Assembly (NCBI GenBank): GCA_021793935.1
Contig: JAJYRV010000065.1
Location: forward strand, 1 to 8,854
Source of the DNA: Actinomycetes bacterium
GTDB lineage: Bacteria > Actinomycetota > Actinomycetes > Actinomycetales > Beutenbergiaceae
DNA length: 8,854 nucleotides
Reading direction: 5' to 3'
Part shown: positions 1 through 7,082 of the stretch, in pieces
Layout of the letters: every line of letters begins with the position of its first letter
Position numbering within the stretch: position 1 is the stretch's first letter
Made by a program: the position numbers and the translations under genes
The notes under the pieces: model-generated
The model's input: only the letters and a program-made list of their open reading frames with translations
The model's database searches: none
Told to the model about the DNA's origin: nothing

Positions 1-1065
1 GCCCTGGGCTGGCTGGCGGCCGCGGCGACGATGCTGCGCGAGCCCCCGCCGCAGTATTTCGTGCCGACCTCCATCGCGCAGGTCTTCATGGGCTACGACG
101 TCGATGCACCCGTTTCCTGGTCCGTTTGGTTCACCGATTGGCGGCCGAACCTATTCTTCCTCGTGCTCGCCACCGGTGCGATCGGCGGGTACCTCTACGG
201 CGTTCGCCGCCTCGCCCGCCGCGGCGACCCCTGGCCCCCGGGCCGAACGATCGCCTGGTGCCTCGGATGGGTGATCGCCGTCGTCATCACAAGTTCCGGA
301 TTCGGCAAGTATTCGGCACCGGACTTCGCCACGCACATGATCGTGCACATGACCTTGAACATGCTCGTGCCGGTCTTCCTCGTCCTCGGCGGGGCGATCA
401 CCCTCGCACTTCGCGCAACCACCCCCGCCCGTGGCGGCCTCGCCGGCGTGCACACGTGGATCACGTGGATGCTCAACTGGCGGGTACTGCGGTGGCTGTA
501 CAACCCGCTGTTCGTGTTCGCCTTCTTCATCGTCTCCTACTACGGGCTGTACTTGTCGGCGATGTTCGGAAAGTTGATGCCGTTCCACTGGGGGCACCAG
601 CTCATGAACGTCCACTTCCTCATCGTCGGCGTGATGTTCTACTCGCTGGTCATCGGGGTGGACCCCACCCCGAGGCAACTGCCGCACATCGGGAAGCTGG
701 GGTACATCGTCGCCGCCATGCCCTTCCACGCGTTCTTCGGGATCGTTCTGATGACCTCGCGGCACATCATTGGCGAGGATTTCTACCGCCGCCTCGACAT
801 GCCCTGGGCCGACCTCGCGAACTCCCAGTACGTGGGCGGCGGCATCACCTGGGCCGGGGGAGAGCTGCCGCTCCTCGTCGTCGTCATCGCCCTCGGTATC
901 CAATGGGCGAAGCAAGACGCCCGCGAAGCCCGCCGCAAGGACCGCCACTTCGACACCGGCTTCGATGCGGAATTCGACGCCTATAACGCCATGCTCGAAA
1001 AACTCGCCGCCCGCGAAGCAAGTACGCCCGTGGTGGCCTCCCCGCGCAAGGAGTCACATGACTGA
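1..1065 (+). CDS. ctaG: CtaG-domain copper / cytochrome oxidase assembly membrane protein, 5' end missing
   Basis: The reading frame is open from base 1, so the gene starts upstream and 354 residues are visible. An ATG at 31 exists, but it follows an uninterrupted hydrophobic stretch and has no ribosome binding site, so I do not take it as the start. The visible part is a polytopic membrane protein with the caa3_CtaG pattern: HMIVHM at 334-351, a proline/glycine-rich helix after it, and HFLIVG followed by GVDP at 613-666. In actinobacteria this domain is usually the C-terminal half of a CopD-CtaG fusion; the hydrophobic residues before position 31 would fit the end of the CopD half, but this is inference. 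The family is linked to copper delivery to cytochrome c oxidase. The C-terminus is a charged cytoplasmic tail. The gene overlaps the copper ATPase downstream by 8 nt, which supports a copper role. Confidence 0.85.
   Translation, partial: ALGWLAAAATMLREPPPQYFVPTSIAQVFMGYDVDAPVSWSVWFTDWRPNLFFLVLATGAIGGYLYGVRRLARRGDPWPPGRTIAWCLGWVIAVVITSSGFGKYSAPDFATHMIVHMTLNMLVPVFLVLGGAITLALRATTPARGGLAGVHTWITWMLNWRVLRWLYNPLFVFAFFIVSYYGLYLSAMFGKLMPFHWGHQLMNVHFLIVGVMFYSLVIGVDPTPRQLPHIGKLGYIVAAMPFHAFFGIVLMTSRHIIGEDFYRRLDMPWADLANSQYVGGGITWAGGELPLLVVVIALGIQWAKQDAREARRKDRHFDTGFDAEFDAYNAMLEKLAAREASTPVVASPRKESHD
1048..1053 (+). promoter_or_regulatory. Ribosome binding site deciding the copA start
   Basis: AAGGAG lies 4 nt before the ATG at 1058, inside the last codons of the CtaG gene. 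It fixes the ATPase start at 1058, although the same frame is open further upstream to an ATG at 770 that lies wholly within the CtaG gene. Confidence 0.75.
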
Positions 1066-3346
1066 TCACCTAGTCAGCCCAACCGCGCCTACCCCCGGAG
1101 AGCTGCTTTCCCCTGCCGAGCAAAGCGCTCCGATCCAGCTCGGCATCACGGGGATGACCTGCGCCGCCTGCGCGAACCGGGTGGAGCGCGCGCTGAACAA
1201 ACTTGAGGGGGTGACTGCGAGCGTCAACTACGCCACCGAGAAGGCCCATATCCTCGGCCTCGAGGACCCCCAGGAGGCGGTCGCCGTCGTCGAAAGGGCC
1301 GGCTACGCCGCCCACGTTCCCAGCGGTGAGGACGACGCGTGGGCCGCCCGTGCCGCAGCCACCCGCATCGACTCGTTGCGGCGGCGACTCATCGTCTCGG
1401 TGCTGCTCACCCTGCCGCTGATGGATCTGACGATCGTTCTCGCCCTCGTGGAACGGTGGCGCTTCCCGGGCTGGCAAGGGCTGTGCATCGCCCTCGCCCT
1501 GCCCGTGGTCACATGGGCAGCCGCGCCGTTCCACCGCGCCACATGGCGGAACCTGCGAAACCGCACAGGCTCGATGGACACACTGGTCTCCCTGGGCATC
1601 GTCGCCTCCTTCGGCTGGGCTGTGACGACGCTCGTGTTCGGGATCTCCGGGCCATCCGATACGTTTTGGCTCGGCTTCGGATCGATCCCCGACGGCGCCA
1701 GCGCCCTGTACTTGGACGTCGCCGCCGGGATGACGACCTTCCAACTCGCCGGGCGCTACTTCGAAGCCCGCTCGCGGCGGCGTGCGGGGGACGTGCTCGG
1801 CGCCCTGCACGCGCTCACCCCCTCGACCGTGCGCGTGCTCCGCGATGGAAAGGAAGAGATCGAGCCGGTTGCCGCGCTCCGCGTGGGCGATCACGTCATT
1901 GTGCTGCCCGGGGAGACGATCCCCACCGATGGGGAGGTGCTCGAGGGGGCCGCCGCGGTCGATACGTCGATGATGACCGGCGAACCCCTCCCCGTGCATG
2001 TAGAAACCGGCGGGAGCGTCATCGGCGGCACACTCAGCACCGACGGGCGGCTCCGGGTGCGCGCGACGGCCGTGGGCGCGCACACCCAACTCGCGCAAAT
2101 GGTCGCCCTCACCGAGGAGGCACAGGAGCGCAAAGCGCCGGTTCAACAACTCGTCGACCGGATCGTCACGTGGTTCGTGCCCGCGATCATCGCGCTCGCG
2201 CTTCTCGTGGGAACCGGCTGGTTCTTCGCCGGGCGGAGCTTTTCCGACGCCTTCGCGATCGGCATCACCGTACTCATCATCGCCTGCCCCTGCGCCCTGG
2301 GCCTCGCCACCCCGACCGCCCTCATGGTCGGCATCGGGCGAGCGGCGACACTAGGGATCCTCATCAAAGGCCACGACGCGCTCGAGGCGAGCGGCGTCAT
2401 CGACACCGTGGTGCTGGACAAGACCGGCACCCTCACCACCGGCGTCATGCACGTTGAACGCATGTACCCAAGCAGCATGGAAGAAAGCGAGCTGCTCCGC
2501 CTCGCGGCGACGGTGGAGACCGGTTCCGAGCACGCGATCGGCAAAGCGATCGTGCGCGCCGCGGAAGAACGTGGCCTCACGTTGGGCACCCTCGAGGGAT
2601 TCGTCGCCCTCCCCGGATTCGGCGCGGAAGGGCAGGTGGGCGCAGACCGCATAGTCATCGGATCCCGGCGGCTGCTGGCAGAGAGCGGGGTGGAACTTCC
2701 CGCCGCGGCGAACACGGCGGCGGAGCAGGCCGATGAGCGGGGTGGAACCTTCATCGCCGCCGCGAGAAACGGGGCCTACGCAGGGGGATTCGTGCTCTCC
2801 GACGAGCTGAAGCCGAACGCGACGGAGTCGGTCCGAGCGCTCAAGTCCGCCGGTCTGCGCACGCTGCTGCTCACCGGCGACAGCGCCGCCGCCGGCGCGC
2901 GCGTGCAGGCGGACCTCGGGATCGACTCGCTGCGCGCGGAAGTCCTGCCAGCAGAGAAGGCCGCGGTCATCGCAGATCTGCAACAGCAGGGGAACCGGGT
3001 GGCGATGGTGGGGGATGGGATCAACGATTCCGTCGCGCTGGCCACCGCGAACCTCGGCCTCGCCGTCGTCGAGGGAACCGACGTCGCCCTCAAGGCCGCC
3101 GACATCATCCTCGTGCGCGAGGACCTTTTCGCGATCCCCGACGCGATCGCGCTCTCGCGGGCCACGCTGCGCACAATCAAGACCAATCTCGGCTGGGCGT
3201 TCGGCTACAACCTCGCCGCGATTCCCCTCGCTGCGATCGGGCTGCTCAACCCGCTCATCGCCGCAGCGGCGATGTCGCTCTCCTCGGTGCTCGTCGTCTC
3301 GAACAGTCTGCGCCTGCAGCGGTTCGGTTCGCTCGCTCCTAGGTAG
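1058..3346 (+). CDS. copA: Copper-translocating P1B-type ATPase (CopA-like)
   Basis: A 762-residue heavy-metal ATPase, normal length for a CopA with one metal-binding domain. In order: an N-terminal HMA domain with GMTCAAC (residues 32-38); two leading helices (about 108-160); the actuator domain with TGE (307-309); the membrane metal site CPC (410-412); the phosphorylation motif DKTGTLT with catalytic Asp454; an SEHA nucleotide-binding motif (490-493) where the family normally has SEHP; TGD (606-608); and GDGIND (652-657). Late-helix residues Tyr717-Asn718 and MxxSS (739-743), together with CPC, are the Cu(+) (P1B-1) selectivity set, so Cu(+) export or delivery is the best call over Zn/Cd. 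The start overlaps the CtaG gene stop (ATGACTGA), implying translational coupling. It could protect against copper or load cuproenzymes; partnership with CtaG favours at least some role in oxidase assembly. No copper sensor or chaperone gene is visible here. Confidence 0.93.
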   Translation: MTDHLVSPTAPTPGELLSPAEQSAPIQLGITGMTCAACANRVERALNKLEGVTASVNYATEKAHILGLEDPQEAVAVVERAGYAAHVPSGEDDAWAARAAATRIDSLRRRLIVSVLLTLPLMDLTIVLALVERWRFPGWQGLCIALALPVVTWAAAPFHRATWRNLRNRTGSMDTLVSLGIVASFGWAVTTLVFGISGPSDTFWLGFGSIPDGASALYLDVAAGMTTFQLAGRYFEARSRRRAGDVLGALHALTPSTVRVLRDGKEEIEPVAALRVGDHVIVLPGETIPTDGEVLEGAAAVDTSMMTGEPLPVHVETGGSVIGGTLSTDGRLRVRATAVGAHTQLAQMVALTEEAQERKAPVQQLVDRIVTWFVPAIIALALLVGTGWFFAGRSFSDAFAIGITVLIIACPCALGLATPTALMVGIGRAATLGILIKGHDALEASGVIDTVVLDKTGTLTTGVMHVERMYPSSMEESELLRLAATVETGSEHAIGKAIVRAAEERGLTLGTLEGFVALPGFGAEGQVGADRIVIGSRRLLAESGVELPAAANTAAEQADERGGTFIAAARNGAYAGGFVLSDELKPNATESVRALKSAGLRTLLLTGDSAAAGARVQADLGIDSLRAEVLPAEKAAVIADLQQQGNRVAMVGDGINDSVALATANLGLAVVEGTDVALKAADIILVREDLFAIPDAIALSRATLRTIKTNLGWAFGYNLAAIPLAAIGLLNPLIAAAAMSLSSVLVVSNSLRLQRFGSLAPR

Positions 3347-3356
3347 GACGTACCAA

Positions 3357-3396
3357 CTAAAACGTCGAGGCACCGACTCAGCGATGCCCCGACGTT
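3357..3396 (-). terminator. Rho-independent terminator of tRNA-Pro, possibly shared with copA
   Basis: Arms 3361-3372 and 3385-3396 form a 12-bp stem with a 12-nt loop. Read on the minus strand the only irregular pair is a G-U wobble and the stem is followed by TTTTAGTT. Read on the plus strand the same position is an A-C mismatch, followed by the weaker TTCTTT. This favours termination of minus-strand tRNA transcription. It sits between two convergent units, so it may also stop copA transcripts. Confidence 0.75.
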
Positions 3397-3399
3397 CTT

Positions 3400-3475
<76 letters not shown>

Positions 3476-3476
<1 letters not shown>

Positions 3477-3490
3477 TGGCCAAAGGCCAC
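3476..3490. repeat. Perfect inverted repeat at the tRNA-Pro 5' end
   Basis: GTGGCC (3476-3481) and GGCCAC (3485-3490) are perfect arms around AAA. The repeat begins at the first base of the mature tRNA and runs up to the predicted -10 box, so it spans the expected transcription start. It could be an operator, or a leader hairpin in a longer precursor. Confidence 0.6.
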
Positions 3491-3519
3491 TTTATCTCAC
3501 GCCCCGTTGATTAGTGAAA
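3491..3519 (-). promoter_or_regulatory. Possible promoter of tRNA-Pro
   Basis: On the minus strand, GATAAA (complement 3491-3496) makes a reasonable -10 box. TTTCAC (complement 3514-3519) lies 17 nt upstream as a weak -35. The predicted transcript would start around 3484, about 8 nt before the mature tRNA. The -35 is poor, so the tRNA could also be made by read-through from the upstream minus-strand genes, after which I see no convincing terminator. Confidence 0.4.
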
Positions 3520-3579
3520 TCGCCCGAAGCAGCAACCGGCCGGGAAGAGGGTTGTGTGTGCGGTCGGCGGCTATTTCAC
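3514..3579. repeat. Widely spaced inverted repeat spanning the end of the phosphoesterase gene
   Basis: Arms GTGAAATCGCC (3514-3524) and GGCTATTTCAC (3569-3579) are complementary at 10 of 11 positions, with 44 nt between them that include the self-complementary CCGGCCGG. The right arm contains the phosphoesterase stop codon and the left arm overlaps the putative tRNA -35 box. No T-run follows on either strand, so it is not a standard intrinsic terminator. Confidence 0.45.
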
Positions 3580-4488
3580 CGAGAGGGTCAACAGCGACGC
3601 CTCGGGCCGGCAGGCGAACCTGATCGGTGTAAACGGCGAGGTTCCAAGGCCCGCGCTCACGTGTAACCACATCTGTTCGTCCGGCGGGAACGCCTCATGC
3701 TGACCGGGCCAGCGGTGCAACCCCTTAGCCATTCGGCGATCAATATCACAATTCGTCACGAGTGCCCCGAACCCAGGCACACAGACTTGGCCCCCATGGG
3801 TGTGGCCCGCCAACGCGAGATCTACGCCGTCGAGCCGCATGCGTTGCAGCACGCGCTGATAGGGCGCGTGGGTTACCCCTAGGTGCACATCCGCTGTTCC
3901 GGGCCGGCCCTGCGGTTCAGGATAGTGGGCGGCGTCGATGTGCGCGTCGCCGGTGCCTACGAGGTCGATCGTGGAGCCTTGAACGCGGAGTCGTCCGCGG
4001 GCGTTGTCGAGGTCGAGCCAGCCCCGGGAGGTCAACACGTTCTTGAGCGCCGCCGCCGGGAGCGTGGGCGTGGGGCTCGGCCGGGAAACTGGTTTGCGCT
4101 TACGGAAATAGGCGAAAGGGTTCTTCGGGACGGGCTCGTAGTAGTCGTTCGAACCGGTGACGAACGCGCCGGGAATTCCGAGGAACGGCGACATCGCTTC
4201 TGCGACGGCGGGAACGGCCTCGGGGTGGGAGAGGTTATCGCCGGTCGTGATCACCAGGTCGGGCTGATATCGCTCGAGCCGTTTCACCCAATCAATCCGC
4301 CGCAGGTCGGAAGGGAGGAGGTGAAGATCTGAGAGGTGTAGCAGCCGGATCGGCGCGTGCCCGGGCGGCAGCACGGGCACGTCGAATTCTCTGAGCGTGT
4401 ACGCCCTAGCCTCTGCCAGCGCCCACCCGAGCGTCGCCGCGCCAACGGTCGCGGTCGCCGCGGCGACGCGTGTTACGGCGCGGCTCAC
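3571..4488 (-). CDS. Membrane-anchored metallophosphoesterase (YkuE/Rv3683-like)
   Basis: A 305-residue calcineurin-like phosphoesterase. Residues about 6-26 form a hydrophobic segment, probably a signal anchor placing the enzyme on the outer face of the membrane. Metal-site motifs follow in order: SDLHL with Asp54 and His56, GDN (83-85), GSND (112-115), THAP with His207, and GHTHGG (228-233). The third motif is GSND rather than the common GNH(D/E), so the usual catalytic His is absent. I believe this is shared by actinobacterial relatives, but could not check. The start is a GTG overlapping the penicillin-binding protein stop (GTGA at 4485-4488), with no clear Shine-Dalgarno sequence before it, so translation probably depends on the upstream gene. 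The substrate is unknown; its partner and likely location suggest an envelope phosphoester. Confidence 0.88.
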   Translation of the reverse strand: MSRAVTRVAAATATVGAATLGWALAEARAYTLREFDVPVLPPGHAPIRLLHLSDLHLLPSDLRRIDWVKRLERYQPDLVITTGDNLSHPEAVPAVAEAMSPFLGIPGAFVTGSNDYYEPVPKNPFAYFRKRKPVSRPSPTPTLPAAALKNVLTSRGWLDLDNARGRLRVQGSTIDLVGTGDAHIDAAHYPEPQGRPGTADVHLGVTHAPYQRVLQRMRLDGVDLALAGHTHGGQVCVPGFGALVTNCDIDRRMAKGLHRWPGQHEAFPPDEQMWLHVSAGLGTSPFTPIRFACRPEASLLTLSVK

Positions 4489-6866
4489 TCGTCGTCGGAT
4501 TCGTCAGAGTCGTCATCGTCGTCGGAATCCTTGTCCTTATCCTTATCCTTGTCCGGCTCCGGGCCGGCACTGGGACGGATGGTGATGGTTGCCCCTGGGC
4601 GTTCGCGCCCGGTGGATGATTGCCAACCGACGGAGTCCTCGGGGAAGCGCTCGGAGTACCCCTCTTCCCCGACTTTGACGTCGAACCCGGCGCTGGTGAG
4701 GGTCTGCTTAGCGGCGTCGATGTCCTGCCCCAGAACCGTTGGTACAGGTTTCCGTTCCCCGTAAATCACCTTGTCATCGGCTTTGGGGAAATCTTTGACT
4801 TCCCAGTCTTCCACCGCACGGGCCATGTAGTCATTCCAGATCGGAGCGGCGATGGCCCCACCGAACACCTGCGAGTAGAACCGGCCGTTGATCGTGGAGT
4901 TGAACATTGAGGTCTGGCTCTCGGAGTGACCCACCCACACCGCCGTGGCGGCTTGCGGGATGTAACCGACGAACCAGGCATCGTAGTCGTTGTTACTCGT
5001 CCCCGTCTTCCCGGCTGTCGGTCGGCCGGGAAGCTTGGCTGCCGATCCGGTACCGCCAGGGCCGGCGACGGCCTGCAGCGCGTGGGTCACACCCGCGGTG
5101 ACCTTGGGGGAGAGTACGTCCTCGCAGTTCGCCTCGGGAACGGGGAGCTCGTTGTCATCGGCATCCTTGATCGACAGGATCGCGCGCGGTTCGCAGTAGG
5201 TGCCGTTAGCCGCGAACGTCGCAAAGGCCGAGGCCATCCGCAGCGGAGAAAGCTCGTTCGTTCCGATCACGAAGGTCGTGTTGTAGCGCAGCGGCTCGCC
5301 GTCATCTGTGGGACCATCCGCCCGCTGGAGTCCCATCGAAGCGGCCAGTTTGCCGATGTTGCACATGTTCATCTGGTTCGCCATGGTTACGTAACCAGTG
5401 TTGCTGGACCGCTTCGTCGCATCGAGTACCGACATCCTCCCGGCTGAGGGTTCGATGTTCCTGATCGTCGTGTCGGTCGCCCACGACCTGCACCCGTCGT
5501 ACGTCCAGGAACTCGCCGGGAACGTCTTTCTTGGAGGAGCGTCCACCATGTCGTGCAGCGACTTCCCTGACTCCAGCCAGGAGGCAAGGACGAAGGCTTT
5601 GAACGTCGATCCGGTCTGGAAACCGTTCGAGCCGCCGTAGTCCTTATCCGTGTTGAAGTTGACCTCCGTCGCCCGAGGCCGCTTTTTCGAGGCCTTACCG
5701 AAGCGGGTGTTCTGCGCCATCGCGAGGATTTCCCCCGTGCCCGGCTCGACTGTGGTCACCGCGTTGGAGATCTTCGACGGGTCGCTCTCCGGGATCGCGT
5801 CCACGAGCGCCCGGTGTGCTTCCTTCTGCATCTTCGGATCGAGGGTTGTGGTGATGGTGAGTCCGCCCTGCATGAGCAGCTTGGTGCGCTCCGTGCGGTC
5901 CTCCCCGAACGTCTCATCGTTCTGAATGACCCGCTTGACGTAGTCACAGAAGTACGCCGCGTTCTTTGCCGCCGCACAGCCTGAGGGGGCGCTGTTGACG
6001 TCGAGCATGTCCTCGATCTCGATCTCGACAGCTTCGTCGTACTCCTCCTGGGTGATGAAATCCTGCTCGAGCATCTTGCGAAGAACCAAGTCTCGGCGCT
6101 TCTTCGAGTTCTCCGGGTTGAGAACTGGGTCGTACTTGTTCGGAGCGTTCGTAACGCCTGCGAGCACGGCCGCCTCGGCGGGGGTCATCTCCTCAGCCGA
6201 GTGGGAGAAGTAGTGGCGGGCCGCCGCCTCCACGCCCCACACTGACGCGCCGAACTGCGCAACGTTGAGGTATCCCTCGAGGATCTCCTCCTTGCTGCGG
6301 GATTTCTCCAGGCTGATCGCCATCTTCGCTTCCCGCAGCTTCCGGCCAAGGGTCGGGTCGGTGGCTTCAACGTAGGCTTCGGGGTCGTCGGATACCCGAC
6401 TGTGCTCGACGAGCACGTTCTTGACGTACTGCTGGGTCAGCGTCGACCCACCTTGCAGCGCCCCGCCGGAAAGGTTGGTGAATGCCGCGCGCATGAGACC
6501 CTCGGTGTCGATACCTCCGTGCTCGAAAAAGCGCTTGTCCTCGATTGCGATCACGGCTTGCCCCATGATCGGGTCGATCTTTTCCATCGGAACAACGATC
6601 CGGTTCCACATGTAGAACCGAGCGAGCAGCTTGCCGTTGCGGTCGAGGATGACTGACTGCTCGGACATCTCCTCTGAGCCGAGTTCGCCGGGAAGATCAT
6701 CGAAGAGCTCGGAGGAGGCCTGGGTGACCGAGCCGGTCGCGGCAACAACGGGCATGACCAAACCGGCGGCGAGCACACCTCCGACTCCTGCGAAAAGGAG
6801 GAAGGCCAAGAATGCAGCGATCACCTGGCCTGGGTGCATGGCGCGAGACGTGTTCCGGGGCGACAT
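4485..6866 (-). CDS. ponA: Bifunctional class A penicillin-binding protein with PASTA domain (PonA2-like)
   Basis: A 793-residue peptidoglycan synthase. A short cytoplasmic N-terminus precedes one membrane helix (about 15-42). The glycosyltransferase-51 domain (about 70-250) has the catalytic Glu109 in EDKRFFEHGG and the GGSTLTQQ motif (139-146). The transpeptidase domain (about 365-640) has the active-site STFK (Ser420), SSN (487-489) and KTGTS (620-624). One PASTA domain (about 705-767) is followed by a tail of alternating Lys-Asp and then poly-Asp/Ser/Glu. Six cysteines (297, 307, 459, 502, 558, 581) all lie on the extracytoplasmic side. The frame is open upstream to 7004, but the ATG at 6866 is chosen because the extension has no membrane or PBP character and a -10-like box lies 7 nt before this ATG. 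It is divergent from whiB and coupled to the phosphoesterase downstream. Position and PASTA domain match mycobacterial PonA2, which by family knowledge serves wall synthesis under stress. Confidence 0.93.
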   Translation of the reverse strand: MSPRNTSRAMHPGQVIAAFLAFLLFAGVGGVLAAGLVMPVVAATGSVTQASSELFDDLPGELGSEEMSEQSVILDRNGKLLARFYMWNRIVVPMEKIDPIMGQAVIAIEDKRFFEHGGIDTEGLMRAAFTNLSGGALQGGSTLTQQYVKNVLVEHSRVSDDPEAYVEATDPTLGRKLREAKMAISLEKSRSKEEILEGYLNVAQFGASVWGVEAAARHYFSHSAEEMTPAEAAVLAGVTNAPNKYDPVLNPENSKKRRDLVLRKMLEQDFITQEEYDEAVEIEIEDMLDVNSAPSGCAAAKNAAYFCDYVKRVIQNDETFGEDRTERTKLLMQGGLTITTTLDPKMQKEAHRALVDAIPESDPSKISNAVTTVEPGTGEILAMAQNTRFGKASKKRPRATEVNFNTDKDYGGSNGFQTGSTFKAFVLASWLESGKSLHDMVDAPPRKTFPASSWTYDGCRSWATDTTIRNIEPSAGRMSVLDATKRSSNTGYVTMANQMNMCNIGKLAASMGLQRADGPTDDGEPLRYNTTFVIGTNELSPLRMASAFATFAANGTYCEPRAILSIKDADDNELPVPEANCEDVLSPKVTAGVTHALQAVAGPGGTGSAAKLPGRPTAGKTGTSNNDYDAWFVGYIPQAATAVWVGHSESQTSMFNSTINGRFYSQVFGGAIAAPIWNDYMARAVEDWEVKDFPKADDKVIYGERKPVPTVLGQDIDAAKQTLTSAGFDVKVGEEGYSERFPEDSVGWQSSTGRERPGATITIRPSAGPEPDKDKDKDKDSDDDDDSDESDDE
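4531..4554. repeat. Four tandem hexamers within the penicillin-binding protein 3' end
   Basis: Four copies of TT(G/A)TCC on the plus strand, in phase with the minus-strand reading frame, encode a Lys-Asp repeat in the C-terminal tail. Because the unit is two codons, copy-number change would alter tail length without breaking the frame. Confidence 0.8.
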
Positions 6867-6873
6867 GGGTACT

Positions 6874-6879
6874 AGTGTA
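6874..6879 (-). promoter_or_regulatory. Possible -10 box of a leaderless ponA transcript
   Basis: On the minus strand TACACT is followed by 7 nt and then the ATG at 6866. No purine-rich Shine-Dalgarno sequence is present before the ATG. This spacing would start the mRNA at or next to the start codon, a common arrangement in actinobacteria. I see no good -35 element. Confidence 0.45.
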
Positions 6880-6987
6880 CGTTGACCGCGCGTGGGAAAA
6901 GGTTCGCTAGTTGTGAAGAACGAGTGAGGTTCCAAACGCTCACCGCGGGGAGCTGGCGGGCGGCTGTCTACTCTAAAAGTTGTTTGC

Positions 6988-7014
6988 TTGCCACAGGTGC
7001 TCAACTGTTGGCAA
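6988..7014. repeat. Imperfect inverted repeat upstream of whiB
   Basis: TTGCCA-CAG (6988-6996) is complementary to CTG-T-TGGCAA (7005-7014), with one unpaired T and an 8-nt centre. It is not followed by a T-run on either strand, so it is more likely a protein-binding site or a leader structure than a terminator. Confidence 0.5.
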
Positions 7015-7031
7015 AAATCTCATCGACATGC

Positions 7032-7043
7032 GGTCAGTTGACC
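7032..7043. repeat. Short inverted repeat upstream of whiB
   Basis: GGTCA-GT-TGACC has perfect 5-bp arms with a 2-bp centre and lies about 100 nt before the whiB start, a plausible operator position. It does not match the TGTGA-N6-TCACA pattern of Crp/GlxR. Confidence 0.4.
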
Positions 7044-7082
7044 AAGGATTTGTCCTCCGCAAAGAAATGCCGTACCTTTTCG

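Noticed and set aside
770..1057. In-frame N-terminal extension of the ATPase from an ATG at 770
   Set aside because: It lies entirely in the CtaG gene, has no ribosome binding site and adds no HMA motif. ATG 1058 has AAGGAG in place.
1070..2149. A 359-codon open frame on the minus strand
   Set aside because: Antisense to the ATPase gene, no recognisable domain, low-complexity charged composition.
6914..6929. TGTGA half-site near whiB as a possible Crp site
   Set aside because: The second half reads AGTGA instead of TCACA. One half-site is not enough.
6867..7004. 46-residue N-terminal extension of the penicillin-binding protein
   Set aside because: Polar, without family similarity, and it would cross the likely promoter. 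Class A enzymes usually have a short segment before the membrane helix, as given by ATG 6866.
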